Shown here: piece after piece, positions 33,135 to 41,597 of the stretch | Layout of the letters: the number at the start of each line of letters is the position of its first letter | How positions within the stretch are numbered: position 1 is the stretch's first letter | DNA from: Stappia sp. TSB10P1A | GTDB lineage: Bacteria; Pseudomonadota; Alphaproteobacteria; Rhizobiales; Stappiaceae | Assembly (NCBI RefSeq): GCF_900185725.1 | Contig: NZ_FYAU01000018.1 | Location: 218,042-282,041 of the forward strand | Direction of reading: 5' to 3' | DNA length: 64,000 bases | Made by a program: the position numbers and the translations under genes | Notes under the pieces: model-generated | Databases searched by the model: none | The model's input: the letters and a program-made list of their open reading frames with translations, nothing else | What the model was told of the DNA's origin: nothing

Positions 33135-33854
33135 ATGACGGTGCGCGGCGGCAAGGCGCTTTACGGCGCGGCGGTGGGGATCCTGATGCTGGAGGCGCGG
33201 TTTCCGCGCATCCCCGGCGACATGGGCAATGCGCTGACCTGGCCGTTCCCGGTGCATTACCGCATCGTGCGCGAGGCGACGCCCGACCGGGCGGTGCGGC
33301 AGGGGGCGAGCGGCCTGCTCGATGCCTTCATCGCCGCGGGGCGCGAACTCGTCGCCGACGGGGTCGACGGCATCACCACCAATTGCGGCTTCCTGTCCCT
33401 GTTCCAGCGCGACCTGCAGGCCGCGCTCCAGGTTCCGGTCGCCGCATCCTCCCTGATGCAGGTGCCGCTGGTCGACCGGCTGCTGCCGCCGGGCAAGCGC
33501 GCCGGCATCCTGACGATCTCCGCCGGCTCGTTGACGCAGGCGCATCTTGCCGCCGCCGGCTGCCCCGCCGATACGCCGGTGATGGGCACGGAAGGCGGGC
33601 GCGAGTTCACCCGCGCGATCCTCGACAACGAGGAGGCGCTCGATGTGACGGCGGCGCGGGCCGACAATGTCGAGGCGGCGCAGGCGCTGCTGGCGCGAAA
33701 CCCGGAGGTCGGGGCGATCGTGCTGGAATGCACCAACATGGTGCCCTATGCCGCCGATATTCGCGCCGCGACCGGCGTGCCGGTCTATTCGATCGAGAGT
33801 TTCGTGACCTGGTTCCACTCCGGCCTGGTGCCGCGACGCCATCCGTCCCCCTGA
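33135..33854 (+). CDS. Aspartate/glutamate/hydantoin racemase family protein
   Basis: A 239-residue cofactor-independent racemase-fold protein. The two catalytic cysteines expected for the family are visible at about residues 84 (TTNCGFL) and 199 (LECTNM). RIPGDMGNALTWPFPV near the N-terminus resembles the hydantoin and Asp/Glu racemase group. It would interconvert enantiomers of a glutamate-, hydantoin- or oxoproline-like compound, feeding either the oxoprolinase or the flavoprotein. ATG 33135 follows GGGAGGAA at ideal spacing; the frame is open upstream to 32946, but that stretch includes the 24-bp element and is non-coding. It is followed after 65 bp by the regulator gene. Confidence 0.88.
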   Translation: MTVRGGKALYGAAVGILMLEARFPRIPGDMGNALTWPFPVHYRIVREATPDRAVRQGASGLLDAFIAAGRELVADGVDGITTNCGFLSLFQRDLQAALQVPVAASSLMQVPLVDRLLPPGKRAGILTISAGSLTQAHLAAAGCPADTPVMGTEGGREFTRAILDNEEALDVTAARADNVEAAQALLARNPEVGAIVLECTNMVPYAADIRAATGVPVYSIESFVTWFHSGLVPRRHPSP

Positions 33855-33919
33855 AGGACGGTTGCCCTGTCGCCGCTCCCTGCCGTAGCCTTGGCCAGAA
33901 CAGTTCAGGCAGGAATTTC

Positions 33920-34462
33920 ATGACAGACAGTACTGGGTCCGAGGACATTGCGCGCGGCGGCATCGGGCCGGTGGTCTCGGCCGCTCATCTCGCCTCCGGT
34001 GCCATGCCGGCGCTTTCGGAAGTCGAGTTCGCGGTGACGATGATGGTCAACGCCTATCACCGCTGGATGGTGCGCTGCATGGCGGCGGCCGGGGCGCCGG
34101 GGATGAGCCCGCTCGACACCTTGGTGCTGCACTCGGTCAATCATCGCGGCCGGCCGAAGTCGCTTTCCGACATCTGCCTGGTGCTGAATATCGAGGACAC
34201 CCATACCGTCACCTATGCGCTGAAGAAGCTCGCCGCCGCCGGACTGGTGGAGACGGGCAAGCGCGGCAAGGAGAAGACGGTGGCGATCACCCGCGCCGGC
34301 GAGGCGATCTGCATGGAGTACCGGCGGCTGCGCGAGGCGCTGCTGGTCGGCCCGGTCAAGGGGCTGGGCATGGACGAGGTAGAACTGTCGCGGCTGGCGG
34401 CGACGCTGCGCTCGGTCTCCGGCCATTACGACCAGGCCGCCCGCGCCGCAGCCGCCATGTAG
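33920..34462 (+). CDS. MarR-like winged-helix transcriptional regulator
   Basis: A 180-residue protein with a winged-helix domain (about 45-150). The helix-turn-helix covers SLSDICLVLNIEDTHTVTYALKKLAAAGLVETGKRGKEKTVAITRAG; flanking helices fit dimerisation. No effector-binding residues can be inferred. ATG 33920 has AGGAA five bases upstream. It follows the racemase gene by 65 bp in the same direction and is the only regulator in the catabolic island, so it is the natural candidate to bind the 24-bp elements at 28416 and 32978. That link is an inference from location. Confidence 0.86.
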   Translation: MTDSTGSEDIARGGIGPVVSAAHLASGAMPALSEVEFAVTMMVNAYHRWMVRCMAAAGAPGMSPLDTLVLHSVNHRGRPKSLSDICLVLNIEDTHTVTYALKKLAAAGLVETGKRGKEKTVAITRAGEAICMEYRRLREALLVGPVKGLGMDEVELSRLAATLRSVSGHYDQAARAAAAM

Positions 34463-34484
34463 GCGCGGCGGCGCCGGCACCGTG

Positions 34485-36830
34485 TCACACCGCGCCGGCG
34501 GCGCGCCTCTGCCTGTCGTCCCGGCCGACGCCCGCGCGCGCCCCGTCGTCCGCCTGGGCAAGCGGCGCGGCACCGTCCGCTGCCGCGCCGTCGCAGGCGG
34601 CCGGCCCGGACTGGGGCAGGAAGGGCAGTTGCGGCAGGGTCCCGAGGCTGGTGGTGAGCGCCAGTTGGTCGCGGCGCGCCTTCTGGGACAGAGCGACGGC
34701 GTCGGTGGCGGCGAGGTTCGACAGATCCATCGGCCGGCCGAACAGGAAGCCCTGAACCTTGTCGCAGCCGGCGGCGCGCAGCAGGGCGACCTGCATCTCG
34801 TCCTCGACGCCCTCGGCGGTGATCGTCACCTCCAGCGAGCGCCCCAGGCCGACGATCGAGGCGATGATCGCGTCGGTGGTCGGGTTCTTGCCGACGGAGG
34901 CGACGAAGGAGCGGTCGATCTTGATCGTGTCGAAGGGGAAGCGCGACAGGTAGCTGAGGCTCGAATAGCCGGTGCCGAAATCGTCCATCGCGATGGAGAC
35001 GCCCATGTGGCGGATCTGCGTCAGCGTCTTCACCACCGCATCGGTGTCCGCGATCAGCAGGCTCTCGGTGATCTCCACCTCCAGCCGGTCGGGCGACAGG
35101 CCGCTGGCCTTCAGCGCGTTTGCGACGCGCTCCTCGGTGCGGCCGGGGCGGAACTGGGCGGGCGAGAGGTTGACGGCGACGGTGAGCGAGGCATCGCGCC
35201 AGCGCGACGCCTCCAGGCAGGCATGCTCCAGCACCCAGGCGCCGATCTCCTCGATCAGCCCGGCTTCCTCGGCGATGGGAATGAACACCGTCGGCGAGAT
35301 GGTGCCGTGTTCGGGATGCTCCCAGCGCAGCAGGGCCTCGTAGCCGGTGAGCTCGAGGTCGCGCAGCGAGAATTGCGGCTGATAGAGCAGGCGCAGTTCG
35401 TCCTGGGCCAGGGCCTTGCGCAGGTCGCCTTCCAGCAGCTTGCGCTTCTGGGCCTCCGCGTCCATGTCCGGCGTGTACCAGACATAGGTGGACCGGCCCG
35501 AATGCTTGGCCCGGTAGAGGGCAAGGTCGGCGCAATGCAGCAGGCGCGAGGCGCGCCAGGCGGCCTCGGATGCCTGGGCAACGCCGATCGACAGCGAGAT
35601 CGGAATGTCCTTGCCGTCGATGTTGGTCGGCGTGCGCGTCGCCGCGATCATCGCCGAGGCAAGCTGCGTCACCGCCCGCCGGTCGATGTCGCGGGCGATC
35701 AAGACGGCGAACTCGTCGCCGGACAGGCGGGCGACCAGATGTCCGTTGTAGACGTTGCTCAAGCGGTCGGCGATCACCTGCAGGAACAGATCGCCCACGG
35801 CATGGCCGTAGGTGTCGTTGATGTCCTTGAACTTGTCGACGTCGATCAGCATCACCGCGATGTTGGAGGCCCGGGCGCTGGCCAGCCGCAGCGCCTCGTT
35901 CAGCTTGGTGCTGAACACCGTGCGGTTGGGCAGGCCGGTCAGCGCGTCGTGATGGGCGAGGAACTGGATCGTCTTGCTCGCCTTCAGCCGGTCGCGGAAG
36001 CGCATCCACACGAACAGGGCGGCAAGGGCGACGGCGGCGAAGATCATCGCCATCAGGATGCCGACGCCGATCTGCACCACCTCGCTGAGGAACAGGCCGG
36101 TGGTTTCCTGGTCGTAGGACAGGATCAGCACCCCGGCAACGGTACCGCCCGCCAGGATCGGCACGGCCAGCAAGGTGGTGTCCGACATGCGGCCGAACAA
36201 CGTGGTGGGAACGTCGACGGCGCGCGGTTGTCCGGCCGCAAGGGTGCGCAGCAAGGCGTCGATGCGCGGCGCCAGGCGGTCGATCTTCTCGCGCGGGACG
36301 CGCGGCACCACATCGGCCGAGGACAGCGGCGCGGCGTGTGCGCCGGACCAGACCACGGCGACCGTGCCGACCAGCTCGTTGCGGTCGAGATTGGCCATGA
36401 AGGCGGCGACGGCATTCTCGCGGGTGACGGTTGCCGGCTCCGGCGCAATGGGCGGGGCGGCGGCGGACGGTCGGCGTGCGTCGTCGCCGGCGCCGTCGAT
36501 CGACAGCCGCAGATCCCCGCCCGAGAAGGAGACGAGGGGAGCCTCGCCGCGCGGGCCGTGGGTATCCAGATGCTGTTGCAGGTCGCGGCCGATGCGGCGT
36601 GCCGTTTCCTCGGCGTCGCGGGTGTAAATCGCCTGGGAAAAGAATACATTTGCCGCATGAATCGCGCCGGCGAAGCCGACGACGATCATGATGCCGAGAA
36701 AGATGCCCAGCAACGTCTTGAGGTTGCGCAACCTGACCCGTCCCTCGCGGCGCGAAGCCGCCGTGCCCTGCATGTTGAAACTGCCTAGGGAGGGATCATG
36801 ACATCGCAAGGTTTCCAGACATTGAATCAT
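34485..36830 (-). CDS. Membrane-bound GGDEF-EAL cyclic-di-GMP protein
   Basis: A 781-residue protein: TM1 (about 37-60), a periplasmic region of about 190 residues, TM2 (about 253-275), a GGDEF domain (about 290-440), an EAL domain (about 465-710) and a low-complexity tail. The GGDEF motif reads SGDEF (about residue 364-368), and no RxxD inhibitory site precedes it. The EAL domain keeps its catalytic set: EALLRW, NLSPAQF, EITES, DDFGTGYSS, KIDRSF, AEGVE. It is therefore probably a c-di-GMP phosphodiesterase; cyclase activity is uncertain. ATG 36830 follows AGGAGG with 7-base spacing. It is divergent from fumC with 55 bp between starts, so the promoters overlap. Confidence 0.93.
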   Translation of the reverse strand: MIQCLETLRCHDPSLGSFNMQGTAASRREGRVRLRNLKTLLGIFLGIMIVVGFAGAIHAANVFFSQAIYTRDAEETARRIGRDLQQHLDTHGPRGEAPLVSFSGGDLRLSIDGAGDDARRPSAAAPPIAPEPATVTRENAVAAFMANLDRNELVGTVAVVWSGAHAAPLSSADVVPRVPREKIDRLAPRIDALLRTLAAGQPRAVDVPTTLFGRMSDTTLLAVPILAGGTVAGVLILSYDQETTGLFLSEVVQIGVGILMAMIFAAVALAALFVWMRFRDRLKASKTIQFLAHHDALTGLPNRTVFSTKLNEALRLASARASNIAVMLIDVDKFKDINDTYGHAVGDLFLQVIADRLSNVYNGHLVARLSGDEFAVLIARDIDRRAVTQLASAMIAATRTPTNIDGKDIPISLSIGVAQASEAAWRASRLLHCADLALYRAKHSGRSTYVWYTPDMDAEAQKRKLLEGDLRKALAQDELRLLYQPQFSLRDLELTGYEALLRWEHPEHGTISPTVFIPIAEEAGLIEEIGAWVLEHACLEASRWRDASLTVAVNLSPAQFRPGRTEERVANALKASGLSPDRLEVEITESLLIADTDAVVKTLTQIRHMGVSIAMDDFGTGYSSLSYLSRFPFDTIKIDRSFVASVGKNPTTDAIIASIVGLGRSLEVTITAEGVEDEMQVALLRAAGCDKVQGFLFGRPMDLSNLAATDAVALSQKARRDQLALTTSLGTLPQLPFLPQSGPAACDGAAADGAAPLAQADDGARAGVGRDDRQRRAAGAV

Positions 36831-36885
36831 GCGTCCGCCTCCTGCCTGCCGGCGAGACGTGACGCAGGGTAAGACGGAGCAGACC

Positions 36886-38292
36886 ATGACCGCAGACAAC
36901 AGGCGTACCGAAACCGACTCCATGGGCGCGGTGGAGGTGCCCGCCGAGCGCTACTGGGGCGCCCAGACGGAGCGCGCCCGCCACCACTTCGCCATCGGCC
37001 GCGAGCCGTTCCCGCTGGAGATCATCCACGCGCTGGCCGAGATCAAGCGCGCGGCGGCGCTGGCCAATGCGCAGATCGGCGTGCTCGACCAGACGCGCGC
37101 CGACCTGATCGTGCAGGCGGCCGAGGAAGTGGCCGGCGGCCGGCACGACGGCGAGTTCCCCTTGCATGTGTGGATGACCGGCTCGGGCACCCAGGCCAAC
37201 ATGAACGTCAACGAGGTGATCGCCAACCGGGCCATCGAGCTTGCCGGCGGGCGGATCGGCTCCAAGGACCCGGTGCATCCCAACGACCACGTCAACCGCT
37301 CGCAGTCGTCCAACGACGTGGTGCCGACCGCGCTCAACGTGGCGGCGGCGCTGATGATCGCCAACCGGGTGCGGCCGGCGCTGAAGGTGCTGCGCGACGC
37401 GCTGGCCGAGAAGGCCCATGCCTGGCAGGGGCTGGTGAAGATCGGCCGCACCCACATGCAGGACGCGGTGCCGATGACGCTCGGCCAGGAATTCGCCGGT
37501 TATGTCGGCATGCTCGACGACAATGACGAGCGGCTGGCCTTCGCGCTGAAGGGGCTGATGACGCTGGCGATCGGCGGCACCGCCGTCGGCACCGGGCTGA
37601 ACGCGCCGGAGGGCTTCGACCGCAAGGTGGCGGGGGAACTGGCGGCGCGCTGCGGGCTGCCCTTCGCGGCGGCGGCGAACAAGTTCACCGTGATGGGCGC
37701 CCATGACGCGATGGTGGCGGCCTCCGCCATGCTGAAGGTGCTGGCGGTCTCGCTGCACAAGATCGCCAACGACATCCGCCTGCTCGCCTGCGGCCCGCGC
37801 GCGGGATTCGCCGAATTGCGGCTGCCGGAGAACGAGCCGGGCTCCTCGATCATGCCGGGCAAGGTCAACCCGACCCAGTGCGAGGCGCTCGCCATGCTGA
37901 GCGTGCAGGTGATCGGCCTCGACGTCGCAAGCAGCTTCGCCGGAGCGGGCGGGCTGCTGGAGATGAATGTCTACAAGCCGATGCTGGGCGCCAATGTGGT
38001 GGAAAGCTGCCGGATGCTGGCCGACGGCATGGAGCATTTCGCCCGCTTCGCCGTGGCCGGCATGGAGGCGGACGAGGCGCGGCTCGCCGAGACGGTGAAC
38101 CGCTCGCTGATGCTGGTCACCGCCCTGACGCCGGAGATCGGCTATGACAAGGCGGCGGCGATCGCCCATCACGCCCATCACGAGGGGACGACCCTGCGCG
38201 AGGCGGCGCTGGCGCTGGGCCATATCGACGCGGCAACCTTCGACCGGATCGTCGATGCCGCGTCGATGACCGGCCCGATGCCGGAGATCTGA
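36886..38292 (+). CDS. fumC: Class II fumarate hydratase FumC
   Basis: A 468-residue fumarase of the iron-independent class II, converting fumarate to malate in the TCA cycle. Diagnostic segments include MTGSGTQANMNVNEVIANR, HPNDHVNRSQSSNDVVPTA, GRTHMQDAVPMTLGQEF and the superfamily signature GSSIMPGKVNPTQCE. The length is typical. ATG 36886 follows ACGGAGC; the frame is open upstream to 36829 but would overlap the divergent gene's ribosome site. After fumC, about 150 bp without a gene precedes the SDR gene; it includes a 13-bp tandem repeat (GCTAGAACGC at 38384 and 38397). Confidence 0.96.
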   Translation: MTADNRRTETDSMGAVEVPAERYWGAQTERARHHFAIGREPFPLEIIHALAEIKRAAALANAQIGVLDQTRADLIVQAAEEVAGGRHDGEFPLHVWMTGSGTQANMNVNEVIANRAIELAGGRIGSKDPVHPNDHVNRSQSSNDVVPTALNVAAALMIANRVRPALKVLRDALAEKAHAWQGLVKIGRTHMQDAVPMTLGQEFAGYVGMLDDNDERLAFALKGLMTLAIGGTAVGTGLNAPEGFDRKVAGELAARCGLPFAAAANKFTVMGAHDAMVAASAMLKVLAVSLHKIANDIRLLACGPRAGFAELRLPENEPGSSIMPGKVNPTQCEALAMLSVQVIGLDVASSFAGAGGLLEMNVYKPMLGANVVESCRMLADGMEHFARFAVAGMEADEARLAETVNRSLMLVTALTPEIGYDKAAAIAHHAHHEGTTLREAALALGHIDAATFDRIVDAASMTGPMPEI

Positions 38293-38440
38293 GGTCGTTT
38301 TCCGCTCCGGCACCCGTCCGGCGCGCCGGGGCGGGTCTCGTGACGGCCTGCGACAGCCCCGTGTGGCGAGACCGGTCGTCTGTGCTAGAACGCTGGGCTA
38401 GAACGCGGGAAAGAGTCGGGCCAAACAGTTCGGGGAGAGC

Positions 38441-39142
38441 ATGAAGGATCGGGTCGTACTTCTGACCGCCGCAGGCAGCGGCATGGGCGCGGCGATCGCC
38501 CGCAAGCTGGCGGGCGAGGGTGCGCGCGTCGCCATCCTGTCGTCCAGCGGCAAGGGCGCGGCCCTGGCGGAGGAGCTGGGCGGGCTCGGCCATACCGGCT
38601 CGAACCTCGCGCCGAAGGACCTTGCCGCCTTCGTCGAGGCGGCGATGGCGCAGTTCGGGCGGATCGACGCGGTGGTCAACAGCGCCGGCCACGGGCCGAA
38701 GGGCGAGGTGCTGGCGATCAGCGACGAGGATTGGCACCTGGGCATGGACTATTACCTGCTCAACGTGGTGCGGATGTGCCGGCTGGTGACGCCGCAGTTC
38801 CAGGCGCAGGGCAGCGGGGCCATCGTCAACATCTCCACCTATGCCGCCTTCGAGCCGGAGGCGGCGTTTCCGACCTCGGGCGTGTTCCGCGCCGGGCTGG
38901 CCGCCTTCACCAAGCTCTATTGCGACCGCTATGCGGGCGAGGGCATCCGCATGAACAATGTGCTGCCGGGCTTCATCGACAGCCTGCCGGAGAAGGAGGA
39001 TCGCCGCGCGCGCATCCCGATGGGTCGCTACGGCACGGTGGAGGAGGTGGCGGCGACCGTCGCCTTCCTGCTGTCGGACGGGGCCGGCTACATCACGGGG
39101 CAGAACCTGCGCGTCGATGGCGGCATCACCCGGTCGGTCTGA
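38441..39142 (+). CDS. SDR-family oxidoreductase-like protein lacking the canonical Tyr and Lys
   Basis: A 233-residue Rossmann-fold protein of the short-chain dehydrogenase family. The nucleotide-binding loop is TAAGSGMGAAIA (about 9-20), with VVNSAGHG (about 79-86) in place of NNAG, the catalytic Ser region IVNISTYAAF, and a C-terminal YITGQNLRVDGGITRSV. At the usual YxxxK site it reads SGVFRAGLAAF: Ser or Thr stands where Tyr is expected and Arg where Lys is expected. It may be a divergent enzyme or a binding protein. ATG 38441 follows GGGGAGAGC. It is followed 15 bp later by the TerB-J gene, likely in one operon. Confidence 0.85.
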   Translation: MKDRVVLLTAAGSGMGAAIARKLAGEGARVAILSSSGKGAALAEELGGLGHTGSNLAPKDLAAFVEAAMAQFGRIDAVVNSAGHGPKGEVLAISDEDWHLGMDYYLLNVVRMCRLVTPQFQAQGSGAIVNISTYAAFEPEAAFPTSGVFRAGLAAFTKLYCDRYAGEGIRMNNVLPGFIDSLPEKEDRRARIPMGRYGTVEEVAATVAFLLSDGAGYITGQNLRVDGGITRSV

Positions 39143-39157
39143 GGCGGCGCGCGCGAC

Positions 39158-39856
39158 ATGTCCATCTGGTCCGCGATCAATGCGGTGGCGGCGGCGATCG
39201 GCGCGGGCGGCGCGCAGATCGTCGACCGCATCGTCCAGTTCATCGTCTCGGTCGGCGAGGGGCGCGGCGACCGGGCCGTCGCCTTCACCGTCGCCATGAT
39301 CGCCCTGTCGGCCAAGATGGCCAAGGCGGACGGGGTGGTGACCGGCGACGAGGAGATCGCCTTTCTCGAGGTCTTCGACATTCCGGCGGGCGAGGAGCGC
39401 AACGTCGCCCGGCTGTTCAACCTCGCCAAGCAGGACGTCGCCGGCTTCGAGACCTATGCGGAGCGGCTGGCGGCGCTGTTTCCGGACGATCCCGAAATCC
39501 GCATCGACATTCTCGACGCGCTGTTCCACATCGCCAAGGCGGACGGCGTGGTGCACGAGTACGAAGTCGCCTACCTGGAGCGCATTGCCGAGATCTTCGG
39601 CCTCGACGAGCGCGCCTTCAACCAGATCCTCGCCCGCCATGTGCGCGGCGGCGACGATCCCTACAAGGTGCTGGGCATCGACGGGGCGGCGACGGACGAG
39701 GAACTCAAGCGACACTATCGCCGGCTGGTCGCGGAAACCCATCCGGACCGGCTGATCGCGCGCGGCGTGCCGGAGGAATTCGTGCGCATCGCCAGCGACC
39801 GGCTGGCGGCGCTGAACGTCGCCTATGGCAAGATCGCGGCGGAGCGGGGACTGTGA
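39158..39856 (+). CDS. TerB-like and J-domain (DjlA-type) co-chaperone
   Basis: A 232-residue protein. The first 60 residues have hydrophobic character but no convincing signal peptide; about residues 40-165 form a TerB-like helical domain with two repeats of KADGVVTGDEE/KADGVVHEYE acidic motifs. The C-terminal 65 residues are a J domain (DPYKVLGIDGAATDEELKRHYRRLVAETHPDR) with the essential HPD. This is the DjlA layout without the N-terminal membrane anchor usual in enterobacteria. It would recruit and stimulate DnaK at a site set by the TerB part. It lies 15 bp after the SDR gene and 37 bp before the amidase gene. Confidence 0.9.
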   Translation: MSIWSAINAVAAAIGAGGAQIVDRIVQFIVSVGEGRGDRAVAFTVAMIALSAKMAKADGVVTGDEEIAFLEVFDIPAGEERNVARLFNLAKQDVAGFETYAERLAALFPDDPEIRIDILDALFHIAKADGVVHEYEVAYLERIAEIFGLDERAFNQILARHVRGGDDPYKVLGIDGAATDEELKRHYRRLVAETHPDRLIARGVPEEFVRIASDRLAALNVAYGKIAAERGL

Positions 39857-39893
39857 CCGGCACGCGCCCGGCAAGAAGGAATGGAAGGCCCCG

Positions 39894-40649
39894 ATGGGCG
39901 TGAAGACGGATACCGGACTGCCGGCGCGGCTGCGGCCGTCGCCGAACCACAACGAGCGCGAGGGGTCGGTCTGCCTGCTGCTGCTGCACTATACCGGCAT
40001 GACCAGCGGCGAGGAGGCCGTGCAGCGGCTGTGCGATCCGCGCGCCGAGGTGTCCGCCCATTACGTGGTCGACGAGGATGGGACGATCCTGCAACTGGTG
40101 CCGGAGAGCCGGCGCGCCTGGCATGCGGGCCGCTCCTACTGGAAGGGCGAGCGGGACATCAACTCGCGCTCGATCGGCATCGAGATCGTCAATCCGGGCC
40201 ATGAGAACGGCTACCGGCCGTTCCCCGAGGCGCAGGTGCAGTCCGTGATCGACCTCGCCCGCGACATCTGCGCCCGCCACGCCATCGCGCCGCAGGACGT
40301 GCTGGCGCATTCGGACGTGGCGCCGGACCGCAAGGAGGACCCCGGCGAGCTGTTCCCCTGGGACAGGCTGGCGCTGGCAGGGGTCGGGTTGTCGGTCGAC
40401 CCGGAGCCGGTGGCGGGCGGGCGCTTCTTCCAGCAGGGCGATAGCGGACAGCCGGTCGAGGCGCTGCAATCGATGCTGGCGCTCTACGGCTTCGAGATGC
40501 CGATCACCGGGGTCTATGACGCGCGCACGCGGGCGGCGGTCGCCGCCTTCCAGCGCCACCACCGGCGCGAACGGGTCGACGGCATCGCCGACATGTCGAC
40601 CATCACCACGCTGCACCGGCTGCTGCAAAAGGTTCCACATCTCGGCTGA
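39894..40649 (+). CDS. N-acetylmuramoyl-L-alanine amidase (AmiD type) with peptidoglycan-binding domain
   Basis: A 251-residue protein. The amidase_2 domain (about 20-165) keeps the zinc ligands: first His in LLLHYTGM, second and third in the AHSDVAPDRKEDPGELFPW segment. SAHYVVDEDGTILQLV and AWHAGRSYWKGERDINSRSIGIE are typical of the family. The C-terminal 65 residues form a PG_binding_1 domain (GQPVEALQSMLALYGF...DARTRAAVAAFQRHHR). No signal peptide or lipobox is seen at the chosen start, so export is unexplained; a cytoplasmic anhydro-muropeptide amidase role like AmpD is possible. ATG 39894 follows GGAAGG. A structured 180-bp region follows the stop. Confidence 0.92.
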   Translation: MGVKTDTGLPARLRPSPNHNEREGSVCLLLLHYTGMTSGEEAVQRLCDPRAEVSAHYVVDEDGTILQLVPESRRAWHAGRSYWKGERDINSRSIGIEIVNPGHENGYRPFPEAQVQSVIDLARDICARHAIAPQDVLAHSDVAPDRKEDPGELFPWDRLALAGVGLSVDPEPVAGGRFFQQGDSGQPVEALQSMLALYGFEMPITGVYDARTRAAVAAFQRHHRRERVDGIADMSTITTLHRLLQKVPHLG

Positions 40650-40652
40650 TAC

Positions 40653-40832
40653 CAAGGCTTTCGATGCTGACGCATCACGCCTTGAAATTGCTCATGCGCC
40701 GCACGGGCTTGACCAACTCTGAATGAGCCAAGCTCATTCAGAGTTGGCCTGACGCTGCGTCTCTCGCCGATTGCTGCATCGCAACATCCGCAAATCACCG
40801 CCATCTCCCGGCCACAGTTGCCGGGATGATGG
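40653..40832. other. Gene-free region with three strong hairpins, possible structured RNA or repeat
   Basis: The 342-bp gap after amiD has no gene. Three stems follow each other: CAAGGC/GCCTTG enclosing GATGC/GCATC (40653-40684); a perfect 16-bp stem CCAACTCTGAATGAGC with its complement and a 3-base loop (40713-40747); and CCATC-TCCCGGC with GCCGGGA-GATGG, a 12-bp stem with one bulge (40801-40832). Only the last is followed by a weak T-rich tail. Position suggests the amiD 3' end, but the central hairpin is unusually long. Bases 40860-40910 are AT-rich, likely the promoter of the next gene. Confidence 0.55.
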
Positions 40833-40991
40833 CCTTGCTTTCGTCAATGACGAGATTTTCTGCACGTTTTAGCCGCATTTTATCGGCGTTTTTGTAACAT
40901 TTCGTGATTGAAGGCGCCGGATTTCCGTCCCACCGCGCCGCCATACAGCCCGCCTCTCAACAACGACGAACAGTTCGAAGGTCGGGCACAT

Positions 40992-41492
40992 ATGATCAAC
41001 TTCACGGCGCCGCGTCTCATGGGCGCGCTTCTTCTGGCGCTTTCCGCAGGAGCCTGCCAGACGGCGGCTGTCTCCACCACGACGGTCGATCCGAAGATCC
41101 TGGAACCGGGTGGGCGCACCGCGACCTATCAGGCAATGATCGCCGCGGAGGCGCGCAAGCACGGCGTGCCTGTCGACCTTGCCCATGCGGTGGTGCGGGT
41201 CGAAAGCAACTACAACCCGAGCGCTCGCGGGCGGGCCGGCGAGATCGGCCTGATGCAGATCAAGCCGCAAACGGCGCGCGGCGTCGGCTTTCGCGGCAGC
41301 GCCAAGGCGCTCTACGATCCCAAGACCAACATCACCTACGGCATGAAGTATCTGGCGGGCGCCCATCAGCTCGCCGGTGGCGACGTCTGCGGCACGATCC
41401 TGCGCTACAATGCCGGCCACTTCGCCAAGCGCATGAACCCGGTGAGCCGCCGCTATTGCAGCAAGGTCAAGCAGCTCCTCGCGCGGGGCTGA
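40992..41492 (+). CDS. Lipoprotein lytic transglycosylase (SLT family)
   Basis: A 166-residue peptidoglycan lytic transglycosylase that would cleave glycan strands to 1,6-anhydromuropeptides in the periplasm. A lipoprotein signal peptide ends in the lipobox LSAGAC (Cys about 21). The SLT goose-lysozyme-like domain starts at about 45, with the catalytic Glu in VRVESNYNPSARG (about residue 71), then GLMQIKPQTARGVGF, YDPKTNITYGMKYLAG and the terminal LRYNAGHFAKRM. ATG 40992 is chosen because it begins a proper signal peptide; the frame upstream is open but not secretory. It is a small transglycosylase, without the additional domains of Slt70. Confidence 0.9.
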   Translation: MINFTAPRLMGALLLALSAGACQTAAVSTTTVDPKILEPGGRTATYQAMIAAEARKHGVPVDLAHAVVRVESNYNPSARGRAGEIGLMQIKPQTARGVGFRGSAKALYDPKTNITYGMKYLAGAHQLAGGDVCGTILRYNAGHFAKRMNPVSRRYCSKVKQLLARG

Positions 41493-41597
41493 GGCTTTCG
41501 CGGCCGAGCCCGTCGTGGCGCTTTGCTTTGCTGCGGGGAATGTGGCATCAACTGGTTCTTCCGAATATCGGGTTTCCGAATTTCCGAGGATCCAGTC

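Noticed and set aside
40713..40747. Long hairpin after AmiD as a standard rho-independent terminator
   Set aside because: The perfect 16-bp stem is not followed by a T-tract; the third stem at 40801-40832 is a better terminator candidate.
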